A stretch of DNA of 50,581 nucleotides from Patescibacteria group bacterium (GTDB taxonomy: Bacteria > Patescibacteriota > Minisyncoccia > Phycocordibacterales > UBA9973): positions 1-50,581 of the forward strand of contig JAUPVQ010000005.1 of assembly GCA_030916965.1 (NCBI GenBank), written 5' to 3'. Within the stretch, counting starts at the first letter, position 1, and every line of letters begins with the position of its first letter. Under the pieces are notes generated by a model. It worked only from the letters and a program-made list of their open reading frames with translations. It was not told the origin of the DNA and did no database searches. Shown here piece by piece: positions 24,446-31,232 of the stretch. A program made the translations under genes and the position numbers.

Positions 24446-25044
24446 AGATTAATTCCTAATTGCTTTAAATAATTTTTAAATGAATTACTGTCTGTATAAA
24501 CAAAACCATTAATACCTAAATTAATAGCACTATCAACATTCGGCTTATTGTCATCAATAAACAAACATTCTTCCGGCTTTGCCTTAATTTTATTTAATGT
24601 ATATAAAAAAATATCATCATTTGGTTTTACCATCCCTATTTCCGAAGAAATAATGATATCATCAAAAAGTGCTTTAAATTCTGGATATTCTTGGTATATT
24701 TTTCGCTCAAAAAAAGAAGAGTTGCCATTTGAAAGTAAGGCTGTCTTAAAACCACTATTTTTTAATTTTTTTATTACATCTGATAAGTTTGTATCTATTT
24801 TGAGAAAACTATCAATTTCACTGCGTAGCTCCTCTTTGGTTGAATTTACCCCTTCATATTTTGAAAAATATAGAACTATATCATCTTCTGATAAAATTCC
24901 TAAATCAAATTGCTGAAATACTTTATGAAGATTTTCATCTATTAATCCGTGCTTAAGTCTGTTTTCCTTATACCACCCATTTAACAGAGGGTCACAAATA
25001 ACCCCAAAACAGTCAAAAATAAATGTTGTAATCTTTGGATTCAT
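24442..25044 (-). CDS. HAD superfamily hydrolase (HAD-IA, YihX-like)
   Basis: 200 residues. Motif I reads TFIFDCFGVICDP. The second Asp of the usual DxD is a Phe-Gly context here (DCFGV), as in several HAD-IA members. Motif II is FKTALLSNGNSSF, the motif III Lys is in MVKPNDDIF, and motif IV is CLFIDDNKPNVDSA. A helical cap lies between about residues 20 and 85. A small phosphatase acting on a sugar phosphate or nucleotide is likely. It follows glyA by 3 bp and overlaps the next Nudix gene. Confidence 0.88.
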   Translation of the reverse strand: MNPKITTFIFDCFGVICDPLLNGWYKENRLKHGLIDENLHKVFQQFDLGILSEDDIVLYFSKYEGVNSTKEELRSEIDSFLKIDTNLSDVIKKLKNSGFKTALLSNGNSSFFERKIYQEYPEFKALFDDIIISSEIGMVKPNDDIFLYTLNKIKAKPEECLFIDDNKPNVDSAINLGINGFVYTDSNSFKNYLKQLGINL

Positions 25045-25047
25045 ATT

Positions 25048-26298
25048 TTATACAAAACTTTCTGGTATTGGGAATTTGGATGCTAGGGCTTTTATTTTTT
25101 GTTTTATTTCTTCTTTCTTCTCAGTGTTATCTTTATTCTTCAGAGTTTCAAGCAATAATTCTGCAACTTGTGCACAATCTGCTTCTTTGAATCCACGAGT
25201 AGTGATGGCTGGTGTACCGAATCGGATTCCAGATGGGTCCAGAGGTTTCCTAGTGTCACCTGCGATTGAATTCATATTGAGTGTAATACCCACTTCATCA
25301 AGCACTGCTTGCGACTCTTTACCAGTCACTCCTAGTGAGCCGAAAACATCGGCAAGGATAAGATGGTTGTCTGTCCCCCCTCCAATCATGCGTACATTAT
25401 TGTCTTTGAAAACTTTCTCCATTGCTTTGGCGTTACGCAAGACTTGTTGTGCGTACTCTTGATAAGCCGGTGTCATTGCCTCGCCAAATGCCACAGCCTT
25501 GGCTGCTATAGTATGCATGTGTGGGCCACCTTGAATTCCTGGAAAAATTGCTTTGTCTATCTTCTTTGCGATCTCTTCACTCTCACGAGTTAGTATTATT
25601 CCTCCACGTGGACCACGAAGTGTCTTGTGTGTTGTCGATGTAATTATATCGAAGCCATCATCAAATGGGTTACGAAGTGCCTTTGCAGCGATCAATCCTG
25701 CAATGTGTGCCATGTCGGCCATTGTGATTGCGCCCACCTCTTTTGCAATATCAACAAACTTTTTGTAATCAAGAGTTCGTGGATATGCAGAGAATCCTGC
25801 AATAATTAATTTTGGCTTTTCTACTTTTGCGACACGTAGCATATCATCGTAATCAATCTCGCCAGTCTCGGGATCCTTCATCTTGTAAGTTACGAATTTA
25901 TAAATCTTGGCAGGAAGTGTCATTGGGTGGCCATGAGTAAGGTGCCCACCATGGGATAAGTCCATGCCCATCACTGTATCGCCTGGTTCAAGTAGTGCCG
26001 CATATACAGCCAAGTTGGCAGGTGCACCAGAGTGAGGCTGAACATTGGCAAATTTACAATTAAATAGTTTGCACACACGCTCAATAGCAAGTCGCTCTAC
26101 GACATCGGTATATTCTTGTCCGCCATAATAGCGACGGCCTGGATAACCTTCGGAATATTTGTTGGTCATTATAGAACCGTTGGCTTCCAAAACAGCCTTG
26201 GAAACATAGTTCTCTGAAGGAATAAGCTCCAAACCATCTCTTTGGCGTATAGCCTCTCCAGCAATTGCATCAAAAACCTCTTTGTCGTGTGTACTCAT
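25048..26298 (-). CDS. glyA: serine hydroxymethyltransferase
   Basis: PLP enzyme that converts serine and tetrahydrofolate to glycine and 5,10-methylene-THF, the one-carbon donor of ThyA. Started at 26298 it has 416 residues (MSTHDKEVFDAI). Conserved blocks include LELIPSENYVS, TNKYSEGYPGRRYYGG, VQPHSGAPANLAVY, MDLSHGGHLTHG, and the PLP lysine in STTHKTLRGPRGG. A 13-codon upstream extension to 26337 exists but looks unlike the family. It heads the run to HAD, two Nudix and CYTH genes and is divergent from thyA. Confidence 0.97.
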   Translation of the reverse strand: MSTHDKEVFDAIAGEAIRQRDGLELIPSENYVSKAVLEANGSIMTNKYSEGYPGRRYYGGQEYTDVVERLAIERVCKLFNCKFANVQPHSGAPANLAVYAALLEPGDTVMGMDLSHGGHLTHGHPMTLPAKIYKFVTYKMKDPETGEIDYDDMLRVAKVEKPKLIIAGFSAYPRTLDYKKFVDIAKEVGAITMADMAHIAGLIAAKALRNPFDDGFDIITSTTHKTLRGPRGGIILTRESEEIAKKIDKAIFPGIQGGPHMHTIAAKAVAFGEAMTPAYQEYAQQVLRNAKAMEKVFKDNNVRMIGGGTDNHLILADVFGSLGVTGKESQAVLDEVGITLNMNSIAGDTRKPLDPSGIRFGTPAITTRGFKEADCAQVAELLLETLKNKDNTEKKEEIKQKIKALASKFPIPESFV

Positions 26299-26338
26299 AA
26301 TTGTAAAAGTTAGATAATAATACCCGTATTTTAGCATG

Positions 26339-26366
26339 TTGAATAGAAAATTAAAAACTGTATAAT
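26339..26366 (+). promoter_or_regulatory. leaderless promoter of thyA
   Basis: TTGAAT (26339-26344), a 16-bp spacer and TATAAT (26361-26366), then six bases to the thyA ATG at 26373. Transcription should start at or next to the A of ATG. Confidence 0.75.
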
Positions 26367-26372
26367 TGGCTT

Positions 26373-27314
26373 ATGGATAAATATCATGTAGACAATATAT
26401 ATCTCGATCTTATCGAGCGAATCAAGAATGAAGGGGTCAAAAAGACAGACCGCACAGGCACAGGCACTATATCATTGCTAGGTCACCAAATGCGTTTCGA
26501 TCTTTCAAAAGGCTTCCCTCTCCTTACTACAAAAAAGGTTCCTATTAAATCTATTATTCATGAGCTCATCTGGTTTGTGCGTGGTGATACCAACCTAAAA
26601 TATCTTGCAGACAACAATGTCCACATCTGGGATGAATGGCCATACAAAGCATATCTCAAAAGGAACAACATTCCAGTACCAGCGACTGGAAGTGACGAAT
26701 GGAATACTGGCATAAAAGAATTCGTAGAGAAAATAAAAACAGATGAATCTTTTGCAAAAGATTATGGCAACCTCGGTCCAATCTATGGATACCAATGGCG
26801 CAACTGGCCTACCCCAAATGGCGAGCATGTAGATCAACTGAAAAAGGTTATCGAGGATATCAAGAACACTCCTGACTCTCGCAGGCTAATAGTCTCTGCA
26901 TGGAATGTCGCTGATATCGATGAGATGGCAAAAGCAGGTCTTCCTCCTTGCCACTGTTTCTTTCAATTTTATGTTGCCGATGGCAAACTTTCTTGCCAAT
27001 TGTATCAACGAAGTTGCGACACATTCCTCGGAGTGCCATTCAATATTGCTTCATACTCAATCTTGCTCATGATGATCGCTCAAGTTACTGGACTTAAACT
27101 TGGAGAGTTTGTCTGGACTGGGGGTGATGTGCATTTGTATTCTAATCATTTAGAACAAGCAGATATACAACTTGCTCGTCGCAACGACATCCGACCAATG
27201 CCAACCATGAAAATAAATTCTGAAATAAAAAATATTGAAGATTTTACAATCAACGATTTCGAACTTGTAGATTACAATCCCCACGATTCAATTAAAGCTC
27301 CTATAGCTGTATAA
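26373..27314 (+). CDS. thyA: thymidylate synthase
   Basis: Methylates dUMP to dTMP with 5,10-methylene-THF, yielding dihydrofolate. The 313-residue protein has the DRTGTGT start motif, [19 protein letters not shown], the [11 protein letters not shown] segment, the catalytic Cys193 in PPCHCFFQF, and the [18 protein letters not shown] dUMP-binding block, with HLYSNHLEQ near the end. It is longer than the E. coli enzyme (264) because of an insert around residues 90-130, as in many other bacterial forms. It pairs functionally with folA at 28.7 kb and glyA next door. Confidence 0.98.
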   Translation: MDKYHVDNIYLDLIERIKNEGVKKTDRTGTGTISLLGHQMRFDLSKGFPLLTTKKVPIKSIIHELIWFVRGDTNLKYLADNNVHIWDEWPYKAYLKRNNIPVPATGSDEWNTGIKEFVEKIKTDESFAKDYGNLGPIYGYQWRNWPTPNGEHVDQLKKVIEDIKNTPDSRRLIVSAWNVADIDEMAKAGLPPCHCFFQFYVADGKLSCQLYQRSCDTFLGVPFNIASYSILLMMIAQVTGLKLGEFVWTGGDVHLYSNHLEQADIQLARRNDIRPMPTMKINSEIKNIEDFTINDFELVDYNPHDSIKAPIAV

Positions 27315-27340
27315 ATGAATATTATTTAATACTCTAAATT

Positions 27341-27371
27341 CCCCTATAACCCATAGGGGAGTTTTGTTTTC
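27341..27371 (+). terminator. intrinsic terminator of thyA
   Basis: CCCCTAT-AACCC-ATAGGGG followed by AGTTTTGTTTT, about 26 bp after the thyA stop. Confidence 0.85.
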
Positions 27372-27394
27372 CACAGTTTTATCCTAAACCTTGC

Positions 27395-27442
27395 TTGACT
27401 TAAAAATACTTCCATACTAGTATACTAGTATGGAAGTATTTT
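27395..27442 (+). promoter_or_regulatory. promoter with TrpR-type operator palindrome
   Basis: A 40-bp perfect palindrome spans 27403-27442, with the core ACTAGT-AT-ACTAGT. The E. coli TrpR operator core is ACTAGT-TA-ACTAGT. The palindrome covers the spacer and -10 of a promoter made of TTGACT (27395-27400), a 17-bp spacer and TAGTAT (27418-27423). Six bases later the leader ORF starts at 27430. A TrpR-family gene with a matching recognition helix lies 1 kb downstream. Confidence 0.75.
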
Positions 27443-27513
27443 ATATTAGAACTAAATACACAAAGAACACTACCAACCAAATCTGGTGGAACTCATTTAC
27501 GCATATGCGTTGA
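27430..27513 (+). CDS. candidate tryptophan leader peptide, 27 aa with Trp-Trp
   Basis: A 27-codon ORF that begins exactly six bases after the TAGTAT -10 box and ends with TGA at 27511-27513. Codons 19 and 20 are tandem TGG (QIWWNS), the hallmark of trp leader peptides. The Trp codons lie in CTGGTG (27483-27488), which can pair with CACCAG (27556-27561) next to the terminator. Promoter distance, operator and Trp codons agree, but the ORF is short and no homologue can be checked here. Confidence 0.6.
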   Translation: MEVFYIRTKYTKNTTNQIWWNSFTHMR

Positions 27514-27587
27514 TGAGTGCCTTCCCCTACCCCTCTATTAAATAAGGAAATTACTCACCAGCGCAGAAATGCGCTTAATTTTTTTGT
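27483..27587 (+). promoter_or_regulatory. structured leader with intrinsic terminator (attenuator)
   Basis: Elements: CTGGTG (27483-27488) complementary to CACCAG (27556-27561); the hairpin ACTCAT/ATGAGT (27491-27496, 27513-27518) enclosing ACGCATATGCGT; and a terminator AGCGCA-GAAA-TGCGCT (27560-27575) followed by TTAATTTTTTT. The terminator stands before the gene at 27630. How ribosome stalling shifts the balance is not clear from inspection. Confidence 0.6.
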
Positions 27588-27629
27588 CCTTTCAAAATTA
27601 AATAAAACAAATATATTAATTATACAAAC

Positions 27630-28313
27630 ATGAAAACAATCATCTCCAACACAGAAAAAAAATGTATCGGATTTAAAAGATCTGATAATCGTTTCATCCA
27701 AATGGTAACAAATGAAAGTATTTTGGAATCAGATTTTACATTAAATGATTCAAAAAATTCTTTTTTTAGAGCCTATGATTACATCACCAAAGTAAAAGAT
27801 GGTGACGGTAAGCAATCCTACTGCCCTTTTGTCCGCTTGATTGAAAAACAAAATGGGTATTACCTGAAGTGCTATCACAAAACACTCAAAGAAGATTACC
27901 TAACAAACACTTCAACGGAACTTTTGCAAAAATTTATTGCACTATCTCCCTGTAAAACTTCGATTGATCAAAAGGTGGATACAACTACTGTGGTTGCAAT
28001 ACTTACGAATAGTAAAGCAACAACAGAAGAATCTCTTTCTCTTATGATCCAGGTCCGTGACAAAGTTAGACTCTCGTTCTTAGAGCAAGGCTTAATGATT
28101 GCGTACATGCACCCAATCCATGAGCTTGGTGGTGTAGGGAAACGTGGAAGTACCCTTCCAGAAACTCCAATGTATGTTGCAGAAATCCCTCTACTTATGG
28201 TTCGCAGAATGCACAAAGAAGACTACGTTTTCATGAATACTGAAGCTGAAAAGGAAGCATATTCAAAATACTTTTTGTCTAATACCCCTTTAAAGTGTCC
28301 ATTTCACAAATAA
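27630..28313 (+). CDS. unknown protein, possibly DUF6875-like, under Trp-type control
   Basis: 227 residues, not confidently recognised. The pattern CPFVRLIE near residue 66, GLMIAYMHP near 155, an IPLLMVRRMHKEDYVFM segment near 190-206 and a final aromatic YSKYF recalls DUF6875 proteins, which are mostly uncharacterised and appear in some biosynthetic clusters. This is a tentative memory-based match. There is no signal peptide or TM segment. The gene stands alone behind a TrpR-type operator, a leader ORF with two Trp codons and an attenuator, so a role in tryptophan supply, transport or modification is inferred. It ends with its own terminator. Confidence 0.7.
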   Translation: MKTIISNTEKKCIGFKRSDNRFIQMVTNESILESDFTLNDSKNSFFRAYDYITKVKDGDGKQSYCPFVRLIEKQNGYYLKCYHKTLKEDYLTNTSTELLQKFIALSPCKTSIDQKVDTTTVVAILTNSKATTEESLSLMIQVRDKVRLSFLEQGLMIAYMHPIHELGGVGKRGSTLPETPMYVAEIPLLMVRRMHKEDYVFMNTEAEKEAYSKYFLSNTPLKCPFHK

Positions 28314-28335
28314 ATTATTTGCTCTTTTAAAAACA

Positions 28336-28370
28336 AATCCCCCGCAAACTAAACTTTCGGGGGATTTTTT
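28336..28370 (+). terminator. intrinsic terminator
   Basis: AATCCCCCG (28336-28344) with CGGGGGATT (28358-28366) and a T-tract, after the 227-residue gene. Confidence 0.85.
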
Positions 28371-28430
28371 ATACTTCTATACTAGTAGGCAAGTATTTTA
28401 ATAATTTAATTTTTGGGGTATAATACTACT
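28371..28430 (+). promoter_or_regulatory. trpR-like gene promoter with a related operator half
   Basis: The left half of the 27403-27442 palindrome recurs here: 16 of 17 bases match at 28371-28387 (centre TACTAGTA), and the outer right arm AAGTAT is at 28391-28396. The distance is 8 bp shorter than in the full palindrome. TTTAAT (28397-28402), a 16-bp spacer and TATAAT (28419-28424) follow, then six bases to the ATG. The regulator may control itself and the folA-dcd genes behind it. Confidence 0.6.
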
Positions 28431-28715
28431 ATGATTGACCCACGGAAAAACAAAGATGAGCTTATAAAGGCTATTATGATTGCGAGCTCTGATAAGGCTG
28501 TGCTTGAGGCATTCCTAGAAGATTTGCTTACTCCAAGAGAAAGAAATGCACTACCCAAGCGCTGGGAGATTGTCCGCCGGTTGTACAAAGGGGAGAAGCA
28601 GTGGGATGTAGCAGAGGATTTGAAGCTAGGTGTTGCAACTGTAACCCGAGGCTCCAGAGAGCTAAAAGACAAGAATGGGGGCTTTATAAAAGTATTGAAA
28701 AAATTGTATAAATAA
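28431..28715 (+). CDS. TrpR/YerC/YecD-family transcriptional regulator
   Basis: 94 residues when started at 28431. The helical core LLTPRERNALPKRWEIVRRLYKG is followed by a helix-turn-helix QWDVAEDLKLGVATVTRGSREL. The recognition helix ATVTRGSREL is nearly that of E. coli TrpR (ATITRGSNSL). Many CPR genomes hold such proteins, usually named YerC/YecD, with unknown ligand. A TTG start at 28413 exists, but TATAAT lies six bases before the ATG at 28431, so the ATG is preferred. It is followed by folA after one base. ACTAGT operators lie at its own promoter and 1 kb upstream, so binding of tryptophan is plausible but unproven. Confidence 0.88.
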   Translation: MIDPRKNKDELIKAIMIASSDKAVLEAFLEDLLTPRERNALPKRWEIVRRLYKGEKQWDVAEDLKLGVATVTRGSRELKDKNGGFIKVLKKLYK

Positions 28716-28716
28716 T

Positions 28717-29244
28717 ATGATACTATCTTTAATTGCAGGTATTGGAAAGAATAATGAGCTTGGACTTGGCAATGCACTTCTCTGGGATTTGCCACGCGAC
28801 ATGAAGCACTTCCGCGAAACTACAAGTGGCCACCCAGTGATCATGGGTCGCAAGACTTTTGAATCTATTGGCAAGCCCCTTCCAAAGCGAAGAAATATTG
28901 TGATTACTCGAGATAATTCTTATATGAAAGATGGTATTGAAGTAGCAAATTCGCTCGAAGAAGCACTTCGTTTAGCGAGCCTTGATCAGGGCAAGAACTT
29001 TGAAGAAAATCAGGAAGAAGTTGAAGCTTTTATAATCGGTGGTGCAGAAATTTACAAGCAAGCAATTGCAAAAGCTGGAAGACTCTACATTACGCATGTT
29101 GATAGCGCCTTTGAGGCAGATGCATTCTTCCCTGCTATAGATCAAGCTTTTTGGAAAGAAACAAAACGTGAGCACTACGATGCAGACGAACAAAATAATT
29201 TACCCATGGATTTCGTAGTATACGAACGCACTATTGCAAAATAA
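28717..29244 (+). CDS. folA: dihydrofolate reductase
   Basis: Reduces the dihydrofolate made by ThyA. The 175-residue protein has the usual blocks: LIAGIGKNNELGLGNALLWDLPRDMKHFRETT, then PVIMGRKTFESIGKPLPKRRNIVITR (NADPH motif), FIIGGAEIYKQAI, and the C-terminal FVVYERT strand. A short acidic insert lies at about 96-105. It starts one base after the TrpR-like stop and is followed by dcd after 24 bp, forming a regulator-folA-dcd operon. Confidence 0.96.
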   Translation: MILSLIAGIGKNNELGLGNALLWDLPRDMKHFRETTSGHPVIMGRKTFESIGKPLPKRRNIVITRDNSYMKDGIEVANSLEEALRLASLDQGKNFEENQEEVEAFIIGGAEIYKQAIAKAGRLYITHVDSAFEADAFFPAIDQAFWKETKREHYDADEQNNLPMDFVVYERTIAK

Positions 29245-29268
29245 TTAATAAAAAGGCAAAATAGCATT

Positions 29269-29805
29269 ATGATTTTATCTGACAAAAAAATTCTAGAATG
29301 TGTCGAAAAAGGCGAGATCGTAATCACGCCTTTTGATGAGAGTAATATGGGTGGCAATTCATATGATGTCCACTTGAGCAAACACCTTGCCCAATATATA
29401 GATGAGTGTATTGATGCTAAAAAACACAACGAGATTAAACATTTCGAAATACCAGAAGAAGGCTTCGTATTACAACCGGGCCAACTCTATCTCGGCTCCA
29501 CTCTTGAATACACAGAGACGCACAAGCATGTACCATTCCTCGAGGGTAAATCAAGTACCGGGCGCCTAGGTGTAGATATACATGCCACTGCCGGTAAAGG
29601 AGATGTAGGATTCTGCGGATATTGGACTCTTGAAATATCGACAAGCAAGCCTGTACGCATATATGCGGGGATGCCAATCGGCCAAGTGATATACTATGTA
29701 GTAGATGGGGAGGTAGAAAGAAATTATGGTAAAAAAACAAGTGCTAAATATCACAACCAAGATCACCTACCAAAAGAATCAATGATGTGGAAAAATAACT
29801 TTTAA
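29269..29805 (+). CDS. dcd: dCTP deaminase
   Basis: Deaminates dCTP to dUTP, which Dut then turns into dUMP for ThyA. The 178-residue protein begins MILSDKKILECVEKG, has SYDVHLS, the FLEGKSSTGRLGVDIHATAG block that carries the catalytic Arg/Ser region, and GFCGYWTLEIS with the catalytic Glu, then GMPIGQVIYY. It is shorter than E. coli Dcd (193). A bifunctional dCTP deaminase/dUTPase is conceivable, but a separate dut gene in the window argues for the simple deaminase. Confidence 0.94.
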   Translation: MILSDKKILECVEKGEIVITPFDESNMGGNSYDVHLSKHLAQYIDECIDAKKHNEIKHFEIPEEGFVLQPGQLYLGSTLEYTETHKHVPFLEGKSSTGRLGVDIHATAGKGDVGFCGYWTLEISTSKPVRIYAGMPIGQVIYYVVDGEVERNYGKKTSAKYHNQDHLPKESMMWKNNF

Positions 29806-29808
29806 TTA

Positions 29809-29850
29809 TTAAAAAATAAAACCCTACAGTTGTAGGGTTTTATTTTTTAA
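29809..29850. terminator. bidirectional intrinsic terminator
   Basis: Two 20-bp arms that are perfect inverted copies (29809-29828 and 29831-29850), with the core ACCCTACA/TGTAGGGT and A- and T-tracts, between convergent dcd and rplK. Confidence 0.95.
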
Positions 29851-29856
29851 CATTTG

Positions 29857-30282
29857 TTAATCAACTATTGTTATACCTGCTGAACGTGCACTTCCTTCGA
29901 TAATCTTCATTGCACCTTCGATGTCTTTTGCATTGAGATCAGGCATCTTCTTCTCGGCGATTTCACGGACTTGTGCCTTTGTGATTTTGCCTACTTTTGA
30001 AGTATTTGGCTTACCTGAACCTTTCTCTACCCCTGCAGCCTTTTGGATCAATCCTGCTACTGGTGGAGTCTTGACGACGAAATCGTAAGTACGGTCTTCA
30101 TAAACGAATATTTGTACACCCACTACATCACCTGCCATAGCAAGAGTAGCAGCGTTGAACTTTTGACAGAATTCTGCAATGTTCACTCCGGCTTGTCCGA
30201 GCGCAGGTCCAAGTGGTGGAGCTGGGGTTGCCTTTGCAGCTTGGATCTGTAACTTCACTTTCTTCATTATTTTCTTTGCCAT
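29857..30282 (-). CDS. rplK: 50S ribosomal protein L11
   Basis: L11 forms the stalk base with 23S rRNA. All 141 residues fit the family: [37 protein letters not shown] at the N-terminus and [39 protein letters not shown] at the end. It is the last gene of secE-nusG-rplK and starts in AAATTTATG. In most bacteria rplA (L1) follows directly; here a strong terminator follows. Confidence 0.98.
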   Translation of the reverse strand: MAKKIMKKVKLQIQAAKATPAPPLGPALGQAGVNIAEFCQKFNAATLAMAGDVVGVQIFVYEDRTYDFVVKTPPVAGLIQKAAGVEKGSGKPNTSKVGKITKAQVREIAEKKMPDLNAKDIEGAMKIIEGSARSAGITIVD

Positions 30283-30363
30283 AAATTTTTTATACTTAAA
30301 TACTAATATTTATCATTATATTCTGTACAGAAGGAGAAGCGCCTTTTGTACAAACAATATATC

Positions 30364-30912
30364 CTACAGCTTTTTAATTTGCAAGAAGTCCAATTCTACT
30401 GGTGTCTCGCGTCCGAACATTGATACCAACACCTTGACCTTGCCTCGATCTTGATCGATCTCGCTGACCTTGCCTTCCAAATCCTTGAATGGGCCGTCTG
30501 CAATACGAACAATCTCTTCCAGAGTTAGATCAATTGCATGTTTTGCATTCTCGGCTTTGTCCATACGGCCAAAGAGATCATCAACTTCACTCTTGTTCAA
30601 TGGAACTGGATTTACACCTGCACCAACGAATCCTGTAACACGAGGAGTGTTGCGAACTACGTACCATGAATTGTCATCCACTATCATATCTACAAGGACA
30701 TATCCTGGGTACACCTTCTCTTCAACTTCTACTCTCTTTCCACCTTTGATTTTAATTTTCTTTTCTGTTGGAACAATAACATTGAAAATCTTGTCATTCA
30801 TACCCAAACTATCTATACGCTGACGTAGGTTTCTAAGCACGGCATTTTCATACCCTGCATATGTGTGTATTGCATACCAATTCCTCTCGCCTCTTAATTC
30901 TTGTTTTGCCAT
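30364..30912 (-). CDS. nusG: transcription termination/antitermination factor NusG
   Basis: Binds RNA polymerase and links it to ribosome or Rho. The 182-residue protein begins with the NGN domain (NWYAIHTYAGYENAVLRNLRQRI, then VYPGYVLVDMIVDDNSWYVVRNTPRVTGFVG) and ends with a KOW domain (VRIADGPFKDLEGKVSEIDQDRGKVKVLVSMFGRETPVELDF). It lies between secE (11 bp) and rplK (81 bp), the common bacterial order. Confidence 0.97.
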   Translation of the reverse strand: MAKQELRGERNWYAIHTYAGYENAVLRNLRQRIDSLGMNDKIFNVIVPTEKKIKIKGGKRVEVEEKVYPGYVLVDMIVDDNSWYVVRNTPRVTGFVGAGVNPVPLNKSEVDDLFGRMDKAENAKHAIDLTLEEIVRIADGPFKDLEGKVSEIDQDRGKVKVLVSMFGRETPVELDFLQIKKL

Positions 30913-30923
30913 AAAAAAATATT

Positions 30924-31109
30924 TTATCTATTAAGTAATTTCTCGAGACCTAGTTTAAATATAAAATCAAAAACACCCAAATAATAAGCAACTAGTACAG
31001 AGACTAGGATCACAGCAGTAGTAAAACCGATTGTTTGCTTACGAGTTGGCCACTTTACATTGTCCATCTCCACCTTTGTTTCCTTGATATAATTTGTTAT
31101 TTTGTTCAT
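30924..31109 (-). CDS. secE: preprotein translocase subunit SecE
   Basis: Small subunit of the SecYEG channel. 61 residues with the conserved amphipathic segment NYIKETKVEMDNVKWPTRKQ followed by a single TM helix (TIGFTTAVILVSVLVAYYLGVFDFIF), the minimal bacterial form. It heads secE-nusG-rplK behind a good promoter and starts in AAATTTATG. Confidence 0.96.
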   Translation of the reverse strand: MNKITNYIKETKVEMDNVKWPTRKQTIGFTTAVILVSVLVAYYLGVFDFIFKLGLEKLLNR

Positions 31110-31127
31110 AAATTTTTACTTCTATTA

Positions 31128-31185
31128 AAAAACACCCCGGGGGTGTGTATATTTAGATAATACCCTTTTAAACAAACAAAGTCAA
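31128..31185 (-). promoter_or_regulatory. secE operon promoter and leader hairpin
   Basis: TTGACT (31180-31185), a 17-bp spacer and TATTAT (31157-31162) on the minus strand. The short leader contains CACCCCGGGGGTG-like pairing (about 31132-31146) followed by six T, which looks like an intrinsic terminator placed before secE and could attenuate the operon. Confidence 0.6.
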
Positions 31186-31191
31186 TACAAC

Positions 31192-31221
31192 AAAAAACCC
31201 CTCAATTCTGAGGGGTTTTTT
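31192..31221. terminator. intrinsic terminator of the SIMPL gene
   Basis: AAAAAACCCCTCA-ATTC-TGAGGGGTTTTTT, a perfect stem with tracts on both sides. It is just downstream of the SIMPL gene and upstream of the secE promoter. Confidence 0.9.
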
Positions 31222-31232
31222 GCTCTTAGTCC

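Noticed and set aside
26299-26337. Longer N-terminus of glyA (13 extra codons)
   Set aside because: The extra residues are hydrophobic-aromatic and unlike the family; MSTHDKEVFDAI is the typical start.
27513-27545. Second small ORF (10 codons) in the Trp-type leader
   Set aside because: It overlaps the stop of the 27-codon ORF by one base and has no Trp codon or start signal; considered a chance frame.
27520-27550. Possible degenerate copy of the palindromic repeat (CCCCTACCCCTCT)
   Set aside because: Only the C-rich part resembles it; no hairpin partner and no AATTAAGAACC core.
29269-29805. Bifunctional dCTP deaminase/dUTPase
   Set aside because: A separate dut with all five motifs is in the window, so the simpler deaminase call is kept.
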